Source: Sulfurimonas marina (GTDB lineage: Bacteria > Campylobacterota > Campylobacteria > Campylobacterales > Sulfurimonadaceae). Taken from it: a stretch of DNA of 64,000 bases. The stretch is taken from the NCBI RefSeq assembly GCF_014905095.1, contig NZ_CP041165.1, positions 2,108,001 through 2,172,000 of the forward strand, read 5' to 3'. The notes under the pieces were generated by a model. The model worked only from the letters and a program-made list of their open reading frames with translations, did not search any database and had not been told where the DNA came from. The position numbers and the translations under genes were made by a program. Positions 56,626 to 64,000 of this stretch are shown in pieces; within the stretch, counting starts at the first letter, position 1; the number at the start of each line of letters is the position of its first letter.

Positions 56626-57624
56626 ATGATGGAAAATAGTAAATTACAAAAAGATGTAGATAGTTTTTTTGGAGGCCTTGATCTAGAGAGTGTTGATACG
56701 CAAAAAATTGAAACACTTACTACTCAGATTATCAATAACCAAATCTCCGATATTGAAAACGAACTCGAAACCCTTTTAAAGAAGAAAGAGGAACTTGAAC
56801 GTTCTATAGAAAAAAAGTCTGAAGAGATTCAAGAGAAGAAATATGAAGTTTTCAATGCTATAGAAGAGAAACTACAAAACTCTCCATCTGCTTTTACTAA
56901 GCTCCATCAAGTAAAACTCCAATCAATTGACCTCTACGAAATTTTAAGTGAAATAGTAGAATCAGCCATTATTACAGCTCTTGAAAAAGAGCGTGACAGT
57001 GATTTTAAAGAGTATTTGATCGAGACAATTAAAGAAATCACTTTTGAATCTATCAAAGAGGGTTCACTCAATACTATCCGTATCAGAAAGATCCTCTCAA
57101 CTATCCTTGCGATTGCAATAGATGTCGCTGAAGCTGAACCAAATAAAGCACAAGAGATTTTAAGTGCGACAACAAAAGGGATGCGTTCAGGTCTTATTAA
57201 ATCAATCCATAGATTTAAAAAACGTTTAGCGTATATGCCTATGGAAGCAAAACATATCTTGATCGAAGACTATGATACTATTATGGAAGATCTTAATCAG
57301 ACAGATACTATCTTCTCTCAAGTTGTAATAAACCAGGCTTCACAAAGCTCATCTGTAGTTCACAAAATTCTTCTTGATATTAATAAAGAGATGAAATATG
57401 ACCTTGAAGAACTGCTTACAGTTTCTAAAGAGACAGCTGAAGTGATGAAAAATAAATTTGCAAACTTTGCAAAACTTGCTGTTAAAAAAGCTGATTCTGC
57501 TATACATTCGCAAAAAGCGCAAGAAGCAAAAAGAATGGGTAAACAAGCATTTGAAACTGCAAAATTTGCACTTGGAAGTGCCATAAAAACAGCTAAAGAC
57601 GCAATTGATAAAAAGAAGAGTTAA
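56626..57624 (+). CDS. Coiled-coil protein of unknown function
   Basis: A 332-residue soluble protein with a long coiled coil at about residues 35-80 (Lys/Glu-rich heptads) and a mostly helical remainder. A C-terminal segment (about 275-332) is rich in Ala and Lys, like histone- or LEA-type helices. No known domain is recognised. It follows the DUF493 gene after 6 nt. Function unknown. Confidence 0.75.
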   Translation: MMENSKLQKDVDSFFGGLDLESVDTQKIETLTTQIINNQISDIENELETLLKKKEELERSIEKKSEEIQEKKYEVFNAIEEKLQNSPSAFTKLHQVKLQSIDLYEILSEIVESAIITALEKERDSDFKEYLIETIKEITFESIKEGSLNTIRIRKILSTILAIAIDVAEAEPNKAQEILSATTKGMRSGLIKSIHRFKKRLAYMPMEAKHILIEDYDTIMEDLNQTDTIFSQVVINQASQSSSVVHKILLDINKEMKYDLEELLTVSKETAEVMKNKFANFAKLAVKKADSAIHSQKAQEAKRMGKQAFETAKFALGSAIKTAKDAIDKKKS

Positions 57625-57707
57625 ATTACAATTTTTTATGTTAGAATAAAGCTGAATTTCAAAAAACTTCAATATAATGTGATAATTTTATAATAAAGGA
57701 ATTCATT

Positions 57708-58292
57708 ATGATGTTACACCCGGCAACGGCACATTTCGCTATGGTACTACCAGTAGTTGCATCAGTCTTCGGTCTTGCATATCTAGTAAGCAAATCAGAA
57801 ACTATGTCAAAAATTTCAGCACGTACAGCTCTATTTGCAGCTATCGCAATGGTAGGTGTATGGTATACGGGAAGTGAAGCTGGTCCAAAAATTTTCAATT
57901 TTCTTAGCGAAGCAGGAAAACATGAGCTACTTGAACATAAAGAGCTAGGTCTTTATTTAGCAATCGCAATGTCTATAGTTGCTCTTATTCAGATAGCGGG
58001 TTGCCAACTACGTAAGTTTGGCCTACAAGCATTCGGTGTTATTTTAACTGTCGTAGTTATGGCTGTAACATTTATCCAAGGGAAGCACGGTGGTGAAATC
58101 GTTTATGAACACGGTCAACCATTCCAAATGACTCAACTTGAAAAATTTGTTTCTAGTGACGAGCTAGAGATGGCTGAAGATGTAGAAGAAGTAACTACTT
58201 TAGTAAAAGAAAAAATAACTACAATCTCTGAAGAAACTTGTGCAAAAATTGGTTGTAAATCAGATGATGAAGAATCTGAGGATGAGGAATAA
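57708..58292 (+). CDS. DUF2231 family membrane protein
   Basis: A 194-residue protein with four membrane helices. The N-terminal LHPATAHFAMVLPV and the GGEIVYEHG segment match DUF2231, a family of probable heme-binding or redox membrane proteins. The last 50 residues are a cytoplasmic-looking, strongly acidic tail (SDDEESEDEE) with two Cys (TCAKIGC). Function unproven. Confidence 0.85.
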   Translation: MMLHPATAHFAMVLPVVASVFGLAYLVSKSETMSKISARTALFAAIAMVGVWYTGSEAGPKIFNFLSEAGKHELLEHKELGLYLAIAMSIVALIQIAGCQLRKFGLQAFGVILTVVVMAVTFIQGKHGGEIVYEHGQPFQMTQLEKFVSSDELEMAEDVEEVTTLVKEKITTISEETCAKIGCKSDDEESEDEE

Positions 58293-58299
58293 CTAACTC

Positions 58300-58434
58300 A
58301 TGGATGCAAATGCTCAAATTGAGAAAATCAAAGAGGCTTTTAAACAATATGAAGCCGGTGAGCAAACAACAAAGGATCTCCTTCAATACATGAAGGAGTC
58401 CTCAGCTTGGCTTACAGAAAAGATAAATAAATGA
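58300..58434 (+). CDS. Small antitoxin-like protein (44 residues)
   Basis: A 44-residue helical protein (MDANAQIEKIKEAFKQYEAG..., ending KINK) whose stop overlaps the next start as ATGA. It has the size, charge and position of an antitoxin for the RelE/ParE-type protein that follows. It is unusually short and shows no DNA-binding motif, so autoregulation would need another factor. GAGGA lies upstream, not well spaced. Confidence 0.6.
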   Translation: MDANAQIEKIKEAFKQYEAGEQTTKDLLQYMKESSAWLTEKINK

Positions 58435-58700
58435 ATATATTAGTTACGCAAGTTTTTGAAGATCAGATGAAAGAGATTCTCGAAGAAATGATACAAAACG
58501 ATCCTAACTCCGTAAAAGGGTTTAAGATGTATCTAGATACTATATTGTTAAACATCCCTACTAAAGATAAGAAGTATAAACAATCAAAACTTTTCGATGA
58601 TGAAAACATAAAAGATGTAGAACATGAGGGTTTTCGTATCCCTTTTTATCACAATAAACAGAAAAACACTTTTGTCATACTAGGAATCATAAAAATATAA
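58431..58700 (+). CDS. RelE/ParE superfamily toxin-like protein
   Basis: An 89-residue protein resembling small RelE/ParE-family toxins: helical start (FEDQMKEILEEMIQ), a basic middle (KDKKYKQSKLF) and the typical strand end VEHEGFRIPFYHNKQKNTFVILGIIK. Such toxins cleave mRNA on the ribosome or poison gyrase; which applies is not clear. It is coupled by ATGA to a 44-residue partner. Confidence 0.7.
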   Translation: MNILVTQVFEDQMKEILEEMIQNDPNSVKGFKMYLDTILLNIPTKDKKYKQSKLFDDENIKDVEHEGFRIPFYHNKQKNTFVILGIIKI

Positions 58701-58941
58701 CATAATTCTTATAATAAAAATGACTCATTCTTATATTAATTTTTTTTTACACAAAAAGTGTTTCATATTGTAACACTATTTCCAACAAAATCACCCTATT
58801 ATCACATAATTTTCACAAATGCAGTATAATTAGTTTTGCTAAAATTTATAATTAAGTATAAAATGGCATAATACCTGTTCGAAATTCGGAGTACATTATT
58901 AACTTAAAATATGTAATAAACAATTTAACAAAGGAGAAAAT
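58701..58941 (+). promoter_or_regulatory. AT-rich region upstream of the sox operon
   Basis: No gene is seen in this 241-nt stretch. Candidate -10 boxes are TATAAT at 58825-58830 and an extended TGGCATAAT at 58864-58872. A weak hairpin (ACAC-AAAAA-GTGT) lies near 58750. The sox ribosome site AAGGAG is at 58931-58936. Confidence 0.45.
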
Positions 58942-60342
58942 GTGGATAAAAAATCTCAAGAAAACATAGATAATTTATCTAACAGTACTGAAAAAAGTAT
59001 TGGCAGAAGAGACTTTTTCAGAAAAACAGCTGCTATGGCTGGTACTGCAATAGCTGGTACTTCGCTACTATCGTCTAATGCTATGGCGAATGAACATGCT
59101 GGTGGAAATGGTGAAGAAGCTATTCTTGGAACACCAGAGTGGGCTACAAAATGGGGAGATCCTGTTACTAAAAACCTTTACGGAATGCCTTCAAAATATG
59201 AGCACAATGTAACTAGAAGATATACTAAGCTACTAGCATCTGGTAACTTTAGAGCTTCAATTGCAGTAACACCTATTCAAGAATCAATGGGAATTATTAC
59301 TCCAAATGGATTATTCTTCTCTCGTTGTCACGGTGGTGTTGCACACATCGATCCTAATGAGCATAGATTAATGATTACAGGTTTAGTGGAAAAACCTTTA
59401 GTATTAACTATGGAAGAATTAAAAAGATATCCAAGTGTAACTCGTACACACTTCATCGAATGTCCGGCTAATGGTGGACAAGAGTGGAGAGGACCACAAT
59501 ATAACTCTTTACAATTCTCTAAAGGTTTTATGTCTTGTGCTGAGTGGACTGGTGTTTACATCAAAGATATCTTAAAAGACCTTGGGGTAAAACCAGAAGC
59601 TTTATGGATGCTTGCAGAGGGTGGCGACTCATCTAAAATGGGTAGAACAATCCCTATGGAAAAAGTTCTTGACGATGCTATGATCGTTTGGGGACAAAAT
59701 GGTGAGGCTCTTCGTCCAGAGCAAGGTTACCCAATTCGTTTACTTGTTCCAGGTTGGGAAGGTAACTTATGTGTTAAATGGTTAAGAAGATTAGACTTCG
59801 CTAGTGAGCCATGGTACTGTAAAGAAGAAACTTCTAAATATACTGTTCTTAAACCAAACGGTCATATTATGCAACACACTTATGCAAATGAAGTTAACTC
59901 AACTGTAACTTCTCCATCACCAGAAATTGACTGGTCAAACCTAAAAGATGGTGATATTGTAGAGATCGAAGGTCTTGCATGGTCAGGTATGGGTACAATC
60001 ACTGGTGTTGATATCTCATTTGACGGTGGTAAAAACTACGTTGAAGCTGAACTAAAAGGTCTTGTATTACCTAAATGTTGGACACGTTTTAGCTATATGC
60101 ATAAATACAAAAAAGGTGAAGAACTATTACTTACTTCACGTGCTACTGATGATGCTGGTTATATCCAACCAACAATTGATCAAGAGCTGACTAAAGTTGG
60201 TGTTGAAGCGGTTTACCACAGAAATGCTGTTGAAACTTGGAAAGTTGAAAAAGACGGAACAGTAACTCACGTTCAAATCCGTTCAGAACTTACTCGTGAC
60301 AAAGACGGTAATGTTGTAATTGAGAAAAAAGGAGAAGCGTAA
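58942..60342 (+). CDS. soxC: Sulfite dehydrogenase-type SoxC (sulfane dehydrogenase subunit)
   Basis: A 466-residue molybdopterin enzyme. A Tat signal (GRRDFFRKTAAMAGTAIAG) exports the folded protein. The molybdenum-ligand Cys is in FIECPANGG at residue 174. A C-terminal dimerisation domain (about 325-440) follows. SoxCD oxidises the sulfane sulfur bound to SoxY, giving full thiosulfate oxidation without sulfur globules. The start is GTG with AAGGAG upstream. soxD follows with a one-base overlap. Confidence 0.96.
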   Translation: MDKKSQENIDNLSNSTEKSIGRRDFFRKTAAMAGTAIAGTSLLSSNAMANEHAGGNGEEAILGTPEWATKWGDPVTKNLYGMPSKYEHNVTRRYTKLLASGNFRASIAVTPIQESMGIITPNGLFFSRCHGGVAHIDPNEHRLMITGLVEKPLVLTMEELKRYPSVTRTHFIECPANGGQEWRGPQYNSLQFSKGFMSCAEWTGVYIKDILKDLGVKPEALWMLAEGGDSSKMGRTIPMEKVLDDAMIVWGQNGEALRPEQGYPIRLLVPGWEGNLCVKWLRRLDFASEPWYCKEETSKYTVLKPNGHIMQHTYANEVNSTVTSPSPEIDWSNLKDGDIVEIEGLAWSGMGTITGVDISFDGGKNYVEAELKGLVLPKCWTRFSYMHKYKKGEELLLTSRATDDAGYIQPTIDQELTKVGVEAVYHRNAVETWKVEKDGTVTHVQIRSELTRDKDGNVVIEKKGEA

Positions 60343-61466
60343 TGATAAAAATTAGTAATAAGTTATTAGTATCAGCTTCTGTAGCTGCATTAGTATCATT
60401 TGGTTTCTCTGGATGTATGGAAACTTCTGCACCAGTTAAACATGGTATGGATGGTGGTGTATACTATCCAATAGCAAACGGTAAAACTGGTCCTTACCAT
60501 GTAAATACTACAGCTCACGACATGACTATTAATAATGGTCGTGTACCAACAGAAGACGAGTACAATGCTTGGAATTCAGATGTAATGCCAGATGGAACAG
60601 GTTTACCAGAAGGTGAAGGTACTGTTGAAGAAGGTGAAGAAGTTTACGAAGCAAAATGTGTAATGTGTCACGGTGACTTTGGTTCAGGTGGTGGTGGTTA
60701 TCCAGCACTTTCTAAAGGTAATGCATACGCAATGTACGAAACTTTAACTCGTCAAAGACTAAAACCAGATACTGATGGTCCATCAAGATTCTTCGGAAGC
60801 TATTGGGCACAAGCTAGTACAATGTGGTGGTACATTAAAGATGCAATGCCACACCCAGCAACTGACACTTTAACAGACGATGAAGTATACGCTTTAGTAG
60901 CATATGTATTGAATGTTAATGAGATGGAAATTGACGGTGTACCTGTAGATGAAGATTACGTTTTAAATCGTGAAAACTTCTTAAAAATCAAAATGCCTGC
61001 TAAAGACGTTTATGAACCTGTAATCGATGGTCCACAAGGTCCAGAAAATGTACGTGCTTACTATGCAAATCCAGATAACTTTGGTGCTGTAAAAGTAAAA
61101 AGAAGTGAACGTTGTATGACTAACTGTCAAGAACCGACTGTTCATGTAGCTGAGATTACTGTTGGTATCAGTGACTTCCATCCACCAATGTCAGCTGTTA
61201 GAGATTTACCAGCTGAAGAAGGAAGTTCTTCTTTTGATGCAAAAACTGCTTATACAGAAGCTTGTGCAATGTGTCATGACACTGGTGCAGCTCCAGCTCC
61301 TGGTGATAAAGGTGCATGGGCTCCATTACTAGCTAAAGGTATGGATGCTGTTTATAAAAATGGTCTAAACGGTACAGATGCTGGTATGCCAGCTAAAGGT
61401 GGTTCATCACTAAGTGATAAAGAATTCAAACTTGTAGTTGACTATATAGTTAACCAAAGCAAATAA
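60342..61466 (+). CDS. soxD: Di-heme cytochrome SoxD
   Basis: A 374-residue protein with a lipoprotein-like signal (FGFSGCMETS), then two cytochrome c domains with CVMCH (106-110) and CAMCH (308-312). Between them is a linker with ERCMTNC (near 258-262), an extra Cys pair. It takes electrons from SoxC and passes them to the respiratory chain. Coupled to soxC. Confidence 0.95.
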   Translation: MIKISNKLLVSASVAALVSFGFSGCMETSAPVKHGMDGGVYYPIANGKTGPYHVNTTAHDMTINNGRVPTEDEYNAWNSDVMPDGTGLPEGEGTVEEGEEVYEAKCVMCHGDFGSGGGGYPALSKGNAYAMYETLTRQRLKPDTDGPSRFFGSYWAQASTMWWYIKDAMPHPATDTLTDDEVYALVAYVLNVNEMEIDGVPVDEDYVLNRENFLKIKMPAKDVYEPVIDGPQGPENVRAYYANPDNFGAVKVKRSERCMTNCQEPTVHVAEITVGISDFHPPMSAVRDLPAEEGSSSFDAKTAYTEACAMCHDTGAAPAPGDKGAWAPLLAKGMDAVYKNGLNGTDAGMPAKGGSSLSDKEFKLVVDYIVNQSK

Positions 61467-61487
61467 ATCTCAATTAAAGGAAAGATT

Positions 61488-61967
61488 ATGGAAAGAAGAC
61501 AATTTTTAAGTATGACTTTAGGTGCATTAGCTTTAGCTGTTGTACCTGCAAGCGTAAGAGCTGAGGATTTCAGAAAATCAAAACCAGCTGTATGGACTGC
61601 ACACACTGTTGATGATGCTATCATGGCAATGTATGGTAAAAAAGATTTAACTATGAGCAATGTTAAATTAACAGCTGCTAAAGTTCCATCTGATAGCCCT
61701 AAAAAAGCTGTTGCATCTAACGGTGGTGCAATTCCAGTTGATTTTTCAGTATCTGTTCCTGCTAAAACTGTAGCAGTATTCCAAGATGCTAACCCAGAAG
61801 CTGCTGTATGTGTATACACTGTATCTAAATATGATGCAATGAACTACTCAATCAAAATTAAAATGGCTAAATCTGGTACTATTACTATCGTAGCTGAAGG
61901 TACTGACGGTAAACTTTATGCTGCTAAACAAACTCTAGATGTTGCTCTTGGTGGATGTGAAGGTTAA
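61488..61967 (+). CDS. soxY: Sulfur carrier SoxY
   Basis: A 159-residue protein with a Tat signal (MERRQFLSMTLGALALAV) and an Ig-like body. The C-terminal arm that carries the substrate ends GGCEG, with Cys157 as the attachment site, where the common SoxY end is GGCGG. It carries sulfur intermediates for the Sox enzymes together with SoxZ. AAAGG precedes the ATG. Confidence 0.95.
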   Translation: MERRQFLSMTLGALALAVVPASVRAEDFRKSKPAVWTAHTVDDAIMAMYGKKDLTMSNVKLTAAKVPSDSPKKAVASNGGAIPVDFSVSVPAKTVAVFQDANPEAAVCVYTVSKYDAMNYSIKIKMAKSGTITIVAEGTDGKLYAAKQTLDVALGGCEG

Positions 61968-62015
61968 TCCCTTTTCATATATTGATTTAAAAAAGAAAAA
62001 ATATAAGGAATAAAT

Positions 62016-62330
62016 ATGTCAGCAATTAAAGTAAAAGCAAAATTAAAAGGCGGTGTAGTTTCTGTTAAAGCAATGGCTAAACACGAAATGTCTACATATA
62101 ACATGGCTGAGAAAAAAACTGGTGATAGAGAAAATGCTAACTTCATTACTCATATCTCTGCTACAATCAACGGTGAAACTGTAATGGATATGTCAACTTC
62201 TCAGTTCTTATCTAAAAACCCTATCTTTAAATTCGACCTTAAAGGTATCGGTGCTAAAGGTGACGCTCTTGAGATGGTTGCTGTTGATCGTAAAGGTAAC
62301 ACTCTTAAAGGTAAAGGTAAAATTAAATAA
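62016..62330 (+). CDS. soxZ: SoxZ, partner of SoxY
   Basis: A 104-residue protein without a signal, of the usual SoxZ length: KVKAKLKGGVVSVKAMAKHEMSTY at the start and ISATINGETVMDMSTSQFLSKNP in the middle. It pairs with SoxY and travels with it through Tat. AAGGA precedes the ATG. Confidence 0.95.
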   Translation: MSAIKVKAKLKGGVVSVKAMAKHEMSTYNMAEKKTGDRENANFITHISATINGETVMDMSTSQFLSKNPIFKFDLKGIGAKGDALEMVAVDRKGNTLKGKGKIK

Positions 62331-62410
62331 TTTTATCCTAAAATTCCCCCTCTTGGGGAAACCTACTCTCTTCCCTAATAAAGCTTCCAAATTCCACAAG
62401 GTTTAATTTT

Positions 62411-62938
62411 ATGTTAAAAAAATCATTACTAAGTATTTTATATATTTTTATATTGTCAGTAACTCAACTCTCAGCAGAAATAATTGATATTGATAAAGCT
62501 GTTCTTGCATCTAAAAAAAGTGGGAAAAACCCTCTTGTATATCTTCATAAAACAGGTTGTCCATACTGTGAAAGACTTGAGGAGTTTACTCTTGATGATG
62601 ATGATGTAGATCAGTATATCAAAGATAATTTCACTTTTATTATAATTAACGTTTCACATAAAGAAGATATTGTTATATATGATCATGAACAAACAACAGC
62701 AAAAGCATTTGCTGAAAACATCGGTTATAACTTCTACCCTTCTGTATTGTTTTTCAGTAATTCAGGTGAGCTTGATCACGGTAGTATCGGTTATATCGAA
62801 GAGAAAGATTTTCTTATAATATTAAAGTATATGAAAACAGGCGCATTTAAAACAATGAGCATAGATGAGTATAAAAAGAAAATTGGTTTTGTTGAAGAGA
62901 ATAACGGTGAACAAATAGATAAGAGACAAAAACTATGA
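62411..62938 (+). CDS. SoxW-like periplasmic thioredoxin
   Basis: A 175-residue protein with a signal peptide (SLLSILYIFILSVTQLSA) and a thioredoxin fold; the redox pair is CPYC at 50-53, and a cis-Pro follows in NFYPSVLFF. It resembles SoxW/DsbE-type thioredoxins linked to sox clusters, which keep SoxY or cytochrome thiols reduced. The stop overlaps the MOSC gene (ATGA). Confidence 0.85.
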   Translation: MLKKSLLSILYIFILSVTQLSAEIIDIDKAVLASKKSGKNPLVYLHKTGCPYCERLEEFTLDDDDVDQYIKDNFTFIIINVSHKEDIVIYDHEQTTAKAFAENIGYNFYPSVLFFSNSGELDHGSIGYIEEKDFLIILKYMKTGAFKTMSIDEYKKKIGFVEENNGEQIDKRQKL

Positions 62939-63366
62939 GTGGAAAAGTTTTAAAACTATTTGTTACATCTGATGATGAGCAAAAGACAAGATTAACTCCT
63001 GAAACTATTACAGTTGATAATGATGGTGTAGTAGAGGATAAATTTTATAAAAAAGATTTAATGCGAGCTATTCTAATTACATCTATAGACAGCTATAACT
63101 TAGCTAAAGAGAACGGTGTAGAGATAGAATATGGGCTTTTAGGTGAAAATATCCTTATTGATACAAACCCTTATGCATTAGTTCCCGGTCAAACTTTAAA
63201 AATAGGTGATACCATTTTAGAAATTACACAAAACTGTACCTTATGTAAAGGGTTATCTACAGTAAGTTCAAAACTACCAAAAATATTAAAAAATGATCGT
63301 GGTATCTTTGCAAAAGTAATAAGCGGAAAATCCTCAATCAAGATTGGTGATACTGTAGAAATCTAA
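62935..63366 (+). CDS. MOSC domain protein
   Basis: A 143-residue single-domain MOSC protein: VEDKFYKKDLMRAILITS, LGENILID and the C-terminal CTLCKG with two Cys. MOSC domains transfer sulfur from a Cys or bind molybdenum cofactors. Its coupling to the thioredoxin behind soxZ suggests a role in sulfur handling or SoxC maturation (inference). Confidence 0.85.
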   Translation: MSGKVLKLFVTSDDEQKTRLTPETITVDNDGVVEDKFYKKDLMRAILITSIDSYNLAKENGVEIEYGLLGENILIDTNPYALVPGQTLKIGDTILEITQNCTLCKGLSTVSSKLPKILKNDRGIFAKVISGKSSIKIGDTVEI

Positions 63367-63470
63367 CTCTATTAATTAATTTTATTTATATCAAAAAAAT
63401 GTTACATTTCTTCAAAATAACACAATTGAAATCATTGTAAACTGCATATTGAAATAATAAAAGGAGATTT

Positions 63471-64000
63471 TTGAACTTATCAAATTTTTTAAATAAGTAT
63501 GGGGAAGAAGTTCCCGGATATGATGTAAGAGTTATTAACGAAAGAGAAGCAAGAGCTGCAGCAGGTATACTTGGTACCCTGGGAATCATGGTTATCTTTA
63601 TCGGTATAGGATTTAATCACATCATTGTAGCGAGAGTATATATTGCATTTTTATGGTTTGAATTTCTACTTAGAATTACAAAACCGAATTATGCACCATC
63701 TTTACTACTTGCAAGGTTTTTTGTACAAAATCAAAAGCCAGAGTATGTAGGTGCAGCACAAAAGCGTTTTGCATGGGCAATTGGCTGGTTAATCTCATTT
63801 CCTATGATCTATTGGTTTGTGCTTAATTGGGATATTACTTTTTACAAAGTTTTAATTTGTGTACTATGTGCAACTTTAATGTTTTTTGAAAGTGCTTTTT
63901 CAATATGTTTAGGATGTATGTTATACAAATATATCAAAAAAGAGGATCCTCACTATTGCCCAGGAGGAGTATGTGAGGTTCGTAAAAAAGAGCCTATACA
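63471..64000 (+). CDS. DUF4395 family membrane protein (partial)
   Basis: At least 176 residues running off the right edge. It starts at TTG with AAGGAG 4 nt upstream. Several membrane helices are visible, and the C-terminal part has CLGCMLY followed by HYCPGGVCE. The sequence resembles DUF4395, a family often found next to thioredoxin or sulfurtransferase genes. Its placement after the SoxW-like and MOSC genes fits a periplasmic sulfur/redox function, not established. Confidence 0.75.
   Translation, partial: MNLSNFLNKYGEEVPGYDVRVINEREARAAAGILGTLGIMVIFIGIGFNHIIVARVYIAFLWFEFLLRITKPNYAPSLLLARFFVQNQKPEYVGAAQKRFAWAIGWLISFPMIYWFVLNWDITFYKVLICVLCATLMFFESAFSICLGCMLYKYIKKEDPHYCPGGVCEVRKKEPI

Noticed and set aside
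58750-58765. ACAC-AAAAA-GTGT hairpin as a terminator after the toxin gene
   Set aside because: The stem is only 4 bp and no U-run follows.

Overview
The window looks like chromosomal DNA of a Campylobacterota (epsilonproteobacterial) chemolithotroph, most like Sulfurimonas/Sulfurovum. Supporting points are an AT-rich genome, a soxC-soxD-soxY-soxZ cluster, a CheB without a receiver domain, a Campylobacterota-like SRP RNA, many sensory and chemotaxis genes, and T-rich promoters with weak -35 boxes. No tRNA, rRNA, insertion sequence or CRISPR array was seen.

Layout. (1) 1-6867, minus: an iron-linked envelope locus (imelysin lipoprotein, DUF1111 di-heme cytochrome, second imelysin, fatty-acid/sterol hydroxylase, outer-membrane protein, CCP/MauG-like di-heme lipoprotein) behind a Fur-box-like region. 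(2) 7106-9730, minus: ApbE, a PAS-GGDEF cyclase, and ribosomal proteins L20 and L35. (3) 10050-12183: a PAS protein plus a soluble CZB chemoreceptor, then the 4.5S SRP RNA. (4) 12239-19528, plus: one tightly overlapping operon that reads as a peptidoglycan-recycling pathway: secreted NagZ-amidase fusion, sodium/solute symporter, AnmK, AmgK, MurU and an MltB-like lytic transglycosylase. (5) 19511-24725: tandem GAF proteins, ArsC-like protein, YpdA-like flavoprotein, dCMP deaminase, SurA-like chaperone and GltX. (6) 24757-35082, minus: a complete Tad (type IVb) pilus locus. (7) 35286-40223, minus: an HMA protein, a GMC oxidoreductase with a Tat-signal subunit, a membrane-anchored FMN glutamate-synthase-like protein, DoxX, and a GKCG-repeat secreted peptide resembling HvfA/bufferin metallophores. 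(8) 40305-48708: an alpha/beta hydrolase, an MCP-CheB-CheR operon, DbpA, an EAL/HDOD protein and a two-component system. (9) 48695-51865, minus: a CitE-like lyase and NifU/NifS behind a Fur-like palindrome. (10) 52028-58700, plus: a hypothetical protein, leuC with an elaborate leader, an OmpA protein, mobA, moaC, a DUF493 protein, a coiled-coil protein, a DUF2231 protein and a small RelE/ParE-type toxin-antitoxin pair. (11) 58942 to the end, plus: soxCDYZ, a SoxW-like thioredoxin, a MOSC protein and a partial DUF4395 membrane protein.

The most interesting signals are: the recycling operon, which appears to do hydrolysis in the periplasm and import the sugar through an SSS symporter instead of AmpG; the leuC leader, with a Leu-Leu mini-peptide and two mutually exclusive hairpins, one of which buries the ribosome-binding site; the GKCG-repeat peptide next to DoxX but without its usual modifying enzyme; and a group of genes whose -10 box lies only 5-6 nt before the start codon, implying leaderless mRNAs. 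All function calls are by reading protein motifs; no database search was run.
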